DNA from: CF-161 sp035259145
Lineage (GTDB): Bacteria; Chloroflexota; Dormibacteria; Dormibacterales; Dormibacteraceae
Assembly (NCBI GenBank): GCA_035259145.1
Contig: DATFWQ010000371.1
Span: 1-5,184 of the forward strand
DNA: 5,184 nt
Direction of reading: 5' to 3'
Position 1 is the stretch's first letter, and the number at the start of each line of letters is the position of its first letter. This document shows positions 1 through 5,184 of the stretch, one piece after another. The translations under genes were made by a program, and so were the position numbers. Below the pieces are notes generated by a model, which saw only the letters and a program-made list of their open reading frames with translations, was not told the DNA's origin and did no database searches.

Positions 1-144
1 CTTGCTGCCTTCCAGGTAGACAGAGGTCAGATCGTAGAGGGCCAGCCCGCCCTCGCTCAGATGTCGCTCGGCCAGCCTCGCCTCGACCTTGGGCTGAGCC
101 CGCAAGAGCCAGTCCATGGCCGAGTAGAGCTCGTCTTCGTCTAA
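1..144 (-). pseudogene. IS1634/IS4-type transposase, internal fragment running off the left edge
   Basis: Read on the - strand from 141 down to 1, 47 codons stay open, starting DEDELYSAMDWLLRAQ and continuing with LAERHLSEGGLALYDLTSVYLEG. This matches, from memory of the family, the conserved stretch of IS1634-type (IS4 superfamily) DDE transposases, typically D-E-D-x-L-Y-x-A-M-D-W-L-L followed by L-x-x-G-x-L-x-L-Y-D-x-T-S-x-Y-x-E-G. The Asp of YDLTS (codon 31-33) is the expected first catalytic residue. The protein would cut and paste its own element. Only a middle piece is visible: the N-terminal part that should precede DEDELY is absent, because upstream sequence is IS21-derived and a TAG lies in frame at 145-147. 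The remainder, if present, is beyond the window edge. The family call rests on motif memory, not a search. Confidence 0.72.
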
Positions 145-1226
145 CTACCTTCCTTTGATAGGCGCGCTCGGCCAGCGGATGCTGAGCGATGATCTTGTCC
201 CGCTCGCCGACCAGGAGTTCAGATTCGGTCTGGCGAACCCAAACCTCCTTGCCCGCGTATTCGGCCGGCACTGAGTACCAGCTGCCGGCATAGCTCAGGA
301 AGCAGTCCCTAGCCACGCGCCGGCGTTCGAGCGCCAACGCCCGGTAAGGTGCCACGCCCTCAATTGACCGCAGCCCCTCTTGGGCCAGCCGGTCGATGGG
401 TCGCTCTCCGGTAGTGCCGTGGATGCGAACGTTGCACGTCCCCTTCAGCCAGCGCGAGCCCCGCTCGAGCAGGTCATGGGCTGAGTCGTAGGTTCGACCC
501 GTGGCCAGAAGTTGCGGCGGACGTACTTGATGCCGCTCTCGATCTTGCCCTTGGTCTGCGGACGATAGGCATGACAGACCCACGGCCGGAACCCGTAGTG
601 GCCGGCGAAGTCGAGGAGACCGGGATGGAACACCGGCTCGCCGCGTTCGTTGTCTCGTATCAAGACCGTGCCAGCGCGGTCGTACAGGATCTCCTCCGGC
701 ACGCCACCGAAGTAGTGGAAGGCACGCTCGTGGCAGGCCAGGAAGACCGGCAGCGCCTGGCTGTCCTCGAAGTCGAGATACCTCGCCCGAGACCAGCCCA
801 GGGTCATCACGAAGCCCTGGACCTTCTTGCGCTGCGGCTTTCGAAATGAGCCCCAGTCGACCTGAGCTTGCTTGCCTGGCGGAGTCTTGAAACGCTCGGT
901 CACCTTCTGCTCCGACATCTCGCGGAAGGCCTGCATGAACTCCTTGAGGATGCTGCGGCCTCCGGTGTAGCCCGGGCACAGATCTCGTCGTAGATGACCT
1001 CGGCGTTGCTGACCGGATCCTCCTCGGCGAGCATGCGAGCCAGGACGTACTCGCGGAATGGGTCCAGCTTCGAGGCCAGCTCGCGCGGCTTCCGCGGCCG
1101 CTGTCCGACCGCGAGCAGACGACGAATCGTCTTGCGGTCCCTCCCGGTCAGCCTGGCGATTTGACTGATGTTCTTGCCCCGGACCCAGAGCTCGTGAATG
1201 TCCATGAACTCCTCCGGGCCGACCAT
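145..1226 (-). pseudogene. istA: IS21-family transposase IstA, two frameshifts and 3' truncation
   Basis: IstA is the DDE transposase of IS21 elements. From ATG 1226 the reading runs 85 codons (MVGPEEFMDIHELW...), with a helix-turn-helix at about residues 11-38 (NISQIARLTGRDRKTIRRLL). After DEICAR a G is missing near 970-972, and the next frame continues with YTGGRSILKEF. The DDE triad is present: Asp in VDWG (856-858), Asp in ILYDR (679-681) and Glu in TKGKIES (538-540). After FWPRVE a second base is missing near 490-492. The third frame carries YDSAHDLLERGSRWLK, then RIHGTTGERPIDRLA and a C-terminal part with SWYSVPAEYAGKEVWV. About 361 codons remain, on the short side for IstA, and the end runs into foreign sequence. 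The start is supported by AGGAGGA eight or so bases upstream. Family assignment is firm and the pseudogene status is strong unless both deletions are sequencing errors. Confidence 0.88.
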
Positions 1227-1233
1227 GTCTGGG

Positions 1234-1240
1234 TCCTCCT
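1234..1240 (-). promoter_or_regulatory. Ribosome binding site of istA
   Basis: The - strand reads AGGAGGA followed by CCCAGAC and ATG at 1226. This is a near-ideal Shine-Dalgarno at normal spacing and it fixes the istA start, although open reading continues a little further upstream in the same frame. Confidence 0.75.
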
Positions 1241-1286
1241 GCTGCGACGTGAGCTGCGACTGAGGAACCGTCCCCCACCTCAAGGG

Positions 1287-1333
1287 GTGGGGAATTTGAG
1301 ACCGGCGCTATGTGGGGAGTTTCACACCGGCGC
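1287..1333 (-). repeat. IS21 subterminal direct repeats (two 22-bp copies)
   Basis: Two copies of a 22-bp sequence lie at 1312-1333 and 1287-1308, with a 25-bp period. On the - strand both start GCGCCGGT and end CCCCAC; they differ at 3 of 22 positions. Such repeats next to the terminal TG are a known trait of IS21 ends, where they bind the transposase. The inner copy overlaps a small inverted repeat (CCCCACC at 1273-1279, GGTGGGG at 1286-1292). This marks the outer edge of the element precisely and supports the family call independently of the protein. Confidence 0.8.
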
Positions 1334-1338
1334 TGACA

Positions 1339-1543
1339 TAGCGTTCCAGCGCTCAGATATCAAAGCGGCCATGGAGCGGCGTACGGCCGTCGGCACTGGA
1401 CCGGGCGAGGGCCTGACCAGGGCAAGCTCAAGCGGACCGGCTACTATCGCAACGAATTGCCGCGCGGACGCAAGACCGCTTAGCCGGTGAACCGTAGGCC
1501 AGCCTGATATTTCCGGCCTCCCATATGGTCGGCAAAAACCGAA
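1339..1543. other. Stretch without an assignable gene between the IS21 end and the cupin gene
   Basis: No gene can be assigned here. On the + strand a short frame at 1418-1480 reads QGKLKRTGYYRNELPRGRK, then TA and a stop at 1481-1483. It looks protein-like with mostly G or C third positions, and could be the tail of a gene cut by the IS21 insertion, but I do not recognise it and the codons upstream (GHGAAYGRRHW) are not convincing. Nothing else stands out. Confidence 0.35.
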
Positions 1544-1997
1544 CTAACTCGATGACCGGTCGGGGCAGTGGGCCCCGATGAGGGACACCGCCAGGACGGC
1601 CGGCTCGGTGCCCCGGTTCCTCCAGCGGTGGCGCGTCCCGTTCTGCACCACGGTGTCGTGGGCGGAGCACCTTCTCCACCCCATCGTCCAGCTCGAGGAT
1701 CACCTCACCGCATAGGACCACTTCGAAGTCGATCGTGTCCGTGGGGTGCATCCCCGGGTTGCCCGGCTCCAGATAGGCCAGCATGCCCGATAGCTTCTCC
1801 TCCATCTCCGCTAGCGCCGCCTCCAGGTCCGGGTCGGCCGGAGCCGATACGGGCGCCGGAGGGACCGTGAAGAGCGCGAAGCGGTAGCCACCGACTGGTG
1901 GGAAATAGCTGGGCTGCGCCGTCGGGCAGCCATCGTCGGGAAAGGTCGGCGCCTCATCAGCTCCCCATAGGCGGTGGAACTCCACGCCAGGTATCAA
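1544..1997 (-). pseudogene. Cupin-domain protein, frameshifted
   Basis: From TTG 1997 the - strand encodes IPGVEFHRLWGADEAPTFP, a variable middle, then GMHPTDTIDFEVVLCGEVIL and LDDGVEKVLRP. This is the first cupin motif of a small single-domain family in which M-H-x-T-D-T-x-D is typical. Between CGC (1662-1664) and GAC (1655-1657) only four bases remain where the family's PG codons need six, a net loss of two. The other frame then resumes with DTVVQNGTRHRWRNRGTEP, the second cupin motif, and ends at TAG 1544-1546. Repaired length is about 150 residues; relatives usually have a longer N-terminus with a G-H-D-x-x-G stretch. A faint GAHDSAG in another frame near 2090-2110 may be its remnant. The substrate is unknown; cupins of this type bind a metal or small molecule in the cytoplasm. 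TTG as true start is doubtful. Confidence 0.75.
1658..1661 (-). other. Frameshift site in the cupin gene
   Basis: The - strand has CCAC between the Arg codon of VLR and the Asp codon of DTVVQNG. The conserved cupin sequence here is R-P-G-D, which needs six bases, so two are missing (or, less likely, one was added). The frame-1 reading after this point (RHRGAERDAPPL) has no cupin character. Confidence 0.7.
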
Positions 1998-2207
1998 CTC
2001 CAGGGTCAGAGAATCGACGAGGCCACGCCGAGCCGGTCTGGCGGGCCCTCCCTTCGTGCGGCGCCATCGCAGTGGGCGAAGCCAGCGGAGTCATGCGCGC
2101 CACCGAGCCGATCGCCCTCGGCTCCAGTGCCGAAACGGCCGGGCGCACTCGCAAGCCGTCTCGCGTTCGCCAGCTCGCCTTGGTCCTGCACCCCAAGGTA
2201 CTCGCCG

Positions 2208-2224
2208 CCGAGGCTCAGCCTCGG
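2208..2224. promoter_or_regulatory. 17-bp palindrome upstream of the regulator gene
   Basis: CCGAGGCT-C-AGCCTCGG is a perfect inverted repeat with 8-bp arms around one central base. It lies 19 bases before the AAGGAG sequence and about 110 bases before the regulator's reading frame. It could be an operator for a dimeric DNA-binding protein (autoregulation is plausible) or, in RNA, a 7-bp stem with a 3-base loop. No poly-T follows on the + strand, so a terminator is less likely. The function is inferred. Confidence 0.45.
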
Positions 2225-2235
2225 GCTAAACCGTT

Positions 2236-2250
2236 TCTCCTACAAGGAGA
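2236..2250 (+). promoter_or_regulatory. Hairpin enclosing a Shine-Dalgarno sequence
   Basis: TCTCCT-ACA-AGGAGA forms a perfect 6-bp stem with a 3-base loop. The right arm contains most of AAGGAG (2244-2249), the best Shine-Dalgarno in the leader, 7 bases before GTG 2257 and 15 before ATG 2265. In RNA the site would be paired, which could lower translation of whatever starts downstream. The structure is seen in the sequence; the regulatory role is inference. Confidence 0.45.
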
Positions 2251-2264
2251 TAAGAAGTGACCCA

Positions 2265-2336
2265 ATGCGGCGAACGGGCTGCCGCCTGGTGGTGGCCCAA
2301 GTCCCGGACTTCGGCCATATCCTTGACGGGGATTGA
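2265..2336 (+). CDS. Possible 23-residue leader peptide, stop overlapping the regulator start
   Basis: ATG 2265 opens a 23-codon frame (MRRTGCRLVVAQVPDFGH, then ILDGD) ending at TGA 2334-2336. The stop overlaps the TTG at 2333-2335 in the sequence TTGA, the arrangement expected for translational coupling, where ribosomes finishing the short frame restart on the regulator. The AAGGAG at 2244-2249 is 15 bases away, longer than usual for this ATG. It is closer to GTG 2257, which lies in a different frame that runs on to 2658 within the regulator. The same frame as the leader is also open further upstream, so the 23-codon limit depends on the chosen ATG. No homology is recognised; treat as a candidate only. 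Confidence 0.25.
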   Translation: MRRTGCRLVVAQVPDFGHILDGD

Positions 2337-5125
2337 GCGCTGCTGGAGTGAGACCGACGGTCGGGCGAGACGCGGAACTCGAACTGGTCGATCGCTTCCT
2401 GGAGCGGGTGCCCGGGCGCACGCGCATCCTGGTCGTCGAGGGCGAGCCGGGTATCGGGAAGACCACGGTGTGGCTCGAGGCGGTCCGGCGGGCCGAAGAC
2501 AGGTCCTTCAGACTGCTCACGGCCAGCCCGGCCGAGAGCGAGGCGAAACTGCCTGTTGCGGCACTCGGCGACCTGGTCGGCGAAGCCTTCGCCGAGGTCG
2601 GCTCCGCACTGCCGGCTCCCCAGGAACGCGCCCTCGCCACCGCCCTTCTGCTCGTTGACAGCGACGAGCCTGCGGATGCCCGGACGACGGCGACCGCGGT
2701 GGTCAGCCTGCTGAGGACACTCGCGGGCGAAGGTCCGGTCGTCGTCGCCGTCGATGACGTGCAGTGGCTGGACGCCGCTTCGGAACGGGTGCTCGCCTTC
2801 GCCGCACGACGGCTTCCGGAGAACGCCGCTGTCCTGCTCTCGGGGCGTTCGCAGCCATCGGGGAAGCTGCCGCTCGGTCTGACCCCCGCTGAGGATCGGG
2901 TCGAGCGGCTGCGGCTCGGCCGGCTTTCGCTCGCTGCGCTGCACAACCTGATCGCGAGCCGGCTTGGGATCTCACTCGCCCGCCCGACCCTGTTGCGGGT
3001 CGACGCCGCCTCGGCCGGCAACCCCTTCTTCGCTCTCGAGATGGCCCGCGCGCTCAAAGATGTGGACCCAAACTCATTCACGCAGCCGCTCCCGGTGCCA
3101 TCCAGCTTGCGCGAGCTCGTCGCTGCCCACGTTCGAGGCCTCTCCGCTAGCGCGTTGGAGGCAGTTACCGTGGCCGCCGCCCTTTCCCGCCCGAGCTTCC
3201 GGGCGATCGTCGCCGCCCTCGGGTCGGAGGCTACGGCCCTCGCCGCGCTGGCGGAGGCGGAAGACGCAGGCGTGGTTGTGCTCGAAGGCGACCGCATCCG
3301 CTTTGTCCACCCGCTCCTGGCGTCGGGGGTCTACGGGTCACTCTCATCGACACGGCGCCGTCAGCTGCACGGGCGTCTTGCCCGCCTGAGCGATGACATA
3401 GAGGAACGCGCCAGTCACCTTGCGTTGAGCGAGACGAAGCCGGACGAAGAAACGGCCGATCAGCTGGAGGCGGCCGGTCGCCACGCCGCACTTCGGGGCG
3501 CGCATGACGCGGCGGCCGAACTCTTCGACGCCGCCTGCCGACTGACACCGACAAGCCAGCCGCTCGAGTTGGCTCGGCGCATGCTGGAGCAGGCTTCAGC
3601 GTCGCTCGTCACCGGCAACCTCGAGGGTGCTCGGACGGTCGCCGCGTCGGTCGTCGAGGCCGCACCAGTCGCCTCGCAGAGGGCCGAGGCACTCGTGCTG
3701 CTGAGCGATACAGCTTGGATCGAGGGACTGTCCCGGCTGGGTGGAGAGCACCTGGAAGCGGCGTTGAGGGTGGCCGGTGATGATCGAGACCTCGCGCCGC
3801 AGGTCCTCGCCAGGCTGGTCCGTGTCAATGCAATCCTCGACCCAGCGCGTGCGCTCAGCTACTCGGAGGTCGCGATGCAGCGCCTCACCGAGGACCGGGA
3901 CCCGTCGGCCCTCGCGGACGCCCACTTCAACCACGTCTGCGCCGAGGCGATTCTGGGGCGGCGGCCTCAGATCGAGCTGTTCAAGCGCGGGCTAGAGCTC
4001 GAAGCGAGGGCCGGACCCAACGCCAGGCCAAGCTGGTTCCCGTTCATGTGGTACCACTGCACCGACGATTTCGAAGCTGCCAGAGCCCGCCATGAGGCCG
4101 AACACCGTTGGTATCAGGAGCACGGCGACGAGCCGACCGTGGCGGAGCGACTGGCGTACCTCGGTCTGGTTGAGCTGCGCGCAGGACGTTGGGACAAGGC
4201 CGAACGCTACCTAGAGCAGAGCGTCGCGACGATGGCCCTGTTCGAGCCGGAGGGACGCCCAGTCGGGCCCTGGTCTGTGCCGCGGATCCTTTGGACTCAG
4301 TTAGATGTGAACCGGGGAAGGACAAAGCGCGCTCGGGCAACGCTCGCGCCGATGATCGAGGCAGCCAAGAGAGGAGAGGGGTCGTTCTGGGCGGACATTC
4401 TGCTGGCCCATGTGGCCGGCGTCGAGTTCGCCGAAGGTCGGCACGAGGCTGTGGACCGGGCGTTGACGGCGATACGCGAGCGCCTGGACATGGTCGGCGC
4501 GGCCGAGCACCTCGGCCTCCGCGGCGAGCCGCTTCACATTGAAGCGCTGCTGGCGCTCGGCCAGCTTGAGCGGGCACGCGAAATCCTGGCCCGGTTGGAG
4601 GCGCGCGGCAGGTCCTTCCCGCGCCCTTGGATCACCGTCACTCTGCCCCGCGCCCGGGCCCTGGTCGCGGCCGCTGAGGGCGACCTGGTGAGCGCTGTCG
4701 GCGAGATGGTCGGCGTCGATACCAATGTGGCCCGGCGGCTGCCGTTCGAACATGGTCGCAACCTGCTCGTCCTCGGCAGGCTCTTGCGACGCGCTAAGCA
4801 GAGACGGGCGGCGGGGGATGCCTTCACCAACGCTCTGGCTGTCTTCGAGCAGCTTGGGGCCCCGACCTGGAGCGCCGAGGCACGCTTGGAGCTGGACCGG
4901 ATCGGTCTCCGCCGGGCTCCGCAGGACCTGACTGCGACCGAGCGCCGGGTCGCCGAGCTGGCGGCTCGCGGGATGACCAACCGAGAGGTCGCGGCTGCCC
5001 TGTTCATCAGCCTGAAGACGGTGGAGGCCAACCTGGCCCGCGCCTACGGCAAGCTCGGGATCAACTCGCGAGCAGAACTCCGAGCGCGTGCGAAAGATAT
5101 AGGGTCGGCTGACCCACAAACGTAG
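2333..5125 (+). CDS. LAL-type LuxR-family transcriptional regulator with N-terminal AAA/NACHT-like ATPase
   Basis: A large ATP-binding LuxR regulator (LAL, MalT-like architecture), a cytoplasmic ATP-dependent transcription factor; the ligand and target genes are unknown. The 930 residues are within the usual 850-1000. Residues 9-45 carry TVGRDAELELVDRFL and Walker A GEPGIGKT (37-44). Walker B is VVVAVDDVQWLD (136-147), followed by LLSGRSQ near 168-174. GNPFFALEMARAL (229-241) and FVHPLLASGVY (324-334) are typical of the ATPase and winged-helix part. Residues about 380-855 form a helical, TPR-like sensor region, e.g. LAYLGLVELRAGRWDKAERYLEQ near 608. The C-terminal LuxR HTH starts at LTATERRVAELAARGMTN (866 on) with FISLKTVEANLARAYGKLGI. 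A TGA in frame at 2324-2326 bars an earlier start; TTG 2333 is the first option and GTG 2348 the alternative, and neither has a well-spaced Shine-Dalgarno. All key ATPase motifs and the HTH are intact, so it is probably functional. Confidence 0.93.
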   Translation: MSAAGVRPTVGRDAELELVDRFLERVPGRTRILVVEGEPGIGKTTVWLEAVRRAEDRSFRLLTASPAESEAKLPVAALGDLVGEAFAEVGSALPAPQERALATALLLVDSDEPADARTTATAVVSLLRTLAGEGPVVVAVDDVQWLDAASERVLAFAARRLPENAAVLLSGRSQPSGKLPLGLTPAEDRVERLRLGRLSLAALHNLIASRLGISLARPTLLRVDAASAGNPFFALEMARALKDVDPNSFTQPLPVPSSLRELVAAHVRGLSASALEAVTVAAALSRPSFRAIVAALGSEATALAALAEAEDAGVVVLEGDRIRFVHPLLASGVYGSLSSTRRRQLHGRLARLSDDIEERASHLALSETKPDEETADQLEAAGRHAALRGAHDAAAELFDAACRLTPTSQPLELARRMLEQASASLVTGNLEGARTVAASVVEAAPVASQRAEALVLLSDTAWIEGLSRLGGEHLEAALRVAGDDRDLAPQVLARLVRVNAILDPARALSYSEVAMQRLTEDRDPSALADAHFNHVCAEAILGRRPQIELFKRGLELEARAGPNARPSWFPFMWYHCTDDFEAARARHEAEHRWYQEHGDEPTVAERLAYLGLVELRAGRWDKAERYLEQSVATMALFEPEGRPVGPWSVPRILWTQLDVNRGRTKRARATLAPMIEAAKRGEGSFWADILLAHVAGVEFAEGRHEAVDRALTAIRERLDMVGAAEHLGLRGEPLHIEALLALGQLERAREILARLEARGRSFPRPWITVTLPRARALVAAAEGDLVSAVGEMVGVDTNVARRLPFEHGRNLLVLGRLLRRAKQRRAAGDAFTNALAVFEQLGAPTWSAEARLELDRIGLRRAPQDLTATERRVAELAARGMTNREVAAALFISLKTVEANLARAYGKLGINSRAELRARAKDIGSADPQT

Positions 5126-5170
5126 GGTCACCCCCGATTCTCGTCGGGCCATCTCGGTCCCACGATGGCC
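5102..5170 (+). terminator. Cluster of inverted repeats at the 3' end of the regulator gene
   Basis: Four short inverted repeats overlap: GGGTC/GACCC (5102-5115, 4-base loop), TGACCC/GGGTCA spanning the stop codon (5110-5130, 9-base loop), CCCGA/TCGGG (5133-5148, 6-base loop) and GGCCATC/GATGGCC (5147-5170, 10-base loop). The last is the longest stem and lies fully downstream. No T-run follows, so it is not a classical intrinsic terminator, but hairpins without T-runs are a common suggestion at gene ends in high-GC Gram-positives. The pairs compete for bases, so at most two or three can form together. Confidence 0.35.
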
Positions 5171-5184
5171 TCATGTCAACCGAC

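Larger units (their letters stand above)
145..1338 (-). mobile_element. IS21-family insertion sequence remnant, outer end kept, istB end lost
   Basis: The element reads on the - strand. Its outer end is at about 1338, where the - strand begins TGTCAGCGCCGGTGTGAAAC, an IS21-type end opening with TG. Two subterminal repeats, an RBS and a broken istA follow inward. IS21 elements normally carry istA then istB (the AAA+ helper ATPase); here similarity to istA stops near 145, where a different transposase fragment begins, so istB and the opposite end are missing. The element therefore cannot move by itself and could move only if its ends were supplied with transposase, which is unlikely with one end gone. 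The target duplication cannot be tested without the other end. The exact inner boundary is uncertain, anywhere from about 142 to 190. Confidence 0.85.
1998..2332. other. Region between the cupin remnant and the divergent regulator gene
   Basis: This 335-base region separates the - strand cupin remnant from the + strand regulator. Open frames cross it on both strands, but their translations (rich in Arg, Pro, Ala and Ser) look like chance frames of GC-rich DNA. The cupin side may include the degraded N-terminus of that gene. The regulator side, from about 2208, has a palindrome, an SD-enclosing hairpin and a short open frame, listed separately. I found no clear -35/-10 pair on either strand. 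Confidence 0.5.

Noticed and set aside
571..849. + strand open frame of 92 codons inside the istA region
   Set aside because: It lies opposite the DDE core of istA, which has clear family motifs; the + strand reading is an antisense shadow.
1273..1292. CCCCACC/GGTGGGG inverted repeat near the IS21 end
   Set aside because: Seven-base stem with a 6-base loop, but the right arm is part of the subterminal IS repeat, so it does not need a separate function.
1161..1490. + strand open frame of 109 codons crossing the IS21 end
   Set aside because: It spans istA antisense, the IS terminal repeats and the flank, so it cannot be an old gene; its composition is low in hydrophobic pattern and no motif is seen.
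1898..2336. + strand open frames of about 120 codons in the cupin/regulator gap
   Set aside because: They overlap the cupin gene antisense, are rich in Ser, Pro and Arg, and have no RBS or motif. Only the last 23 codons of one are kept, as a leader candidate.
2215..3297. - strand open frame of 360 codons opposite the regulator gene
   Set aside because: The translation is dominated by Ser, Ala, Arg and Thr, typical of the antisense of GC-rich coding DNA, and the opposite strand encodes clear Walker A and B motifs.
4301..5152. - strand open frame of 283 codons opposite the regulator C-terminus
   Set aside because: The + strand here encodes the conserved LuxR helix-turn-helix; the antisense frame has no recognisable domain.
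5173..5184. ATG at 5173 reading MSTD to the window edge
   Set aside because: Could be the start of the next gene, but only four codons are visible and no Shine-Dalgarno precedes it.
1..5184. CRISPR array, tRNA, rRNA, att site or tandem repeats
   Set aside because: Looked for on both strands; no regularly spaced repeats, cloverleaf-like sequences or rRNA signatures were seen.

Overview
The window is high-GC DNA with GC-rich third codon positions. It carries a LuxR-type regulator with an N-terminal ATPase, of the kind common in Actinomycetota (possibly Thermoleophilia or a related soil lineage; that placement is inference from protein style only). It has one large intact gene on the + strand and a stretch of decayed sequence on the - strand to its left.

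Left part (1-1338, - strand): a nest of insertion-sequence remains. Positions 1-144 hold an internal piece of an IS1634/IS4-type DDE transposase that runs off the window edge. It abuts, near 145, an IS21-family istA gene reading the same way. istA keeps its ribosome binding site, its N-terminal helix-turn-helix and all three DDE residues, but two one-base deletions (near 971 and 491) break it, its 3' end is missing and no istB follows. The outer IS21 end is preserved at about 1338, with two 22-bp subterminal repeats.

Middle (1339-2332): about 205 bases with no firm gene, then a frameshifted cupin-domain gene on the - strand (1544-1997). A 335-base region follows, lying between the cupin remnant and the divergent regulator gene. 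Its right half holds a 17-bp palindrome, a hairpin that encloses a strong Shine-Dalgarno sequence, and a 23-codon open frame whose stop overlaps the first possible start of the regulator.

Right part (2333-5125, + strand): an intact 930-residue LAL-type regulator with Walker A and B motifs, a long helical/TPR-like middle and a C-terminal LuxR helix-turn-helix. Several short inverted repeats follow its stop.

The regulator and the cupin gene are divergent, so the regulator could once have controlled the cupin gene, but nothing in the sequence proves it. The 2.8-kb regulator frame is uninterrupted while both - strand genes are broken, which favours real decay over poor sequence quality. I see no convincing new multi-gene system here. 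The most interesting feature is the structured leader of the regulator gene.
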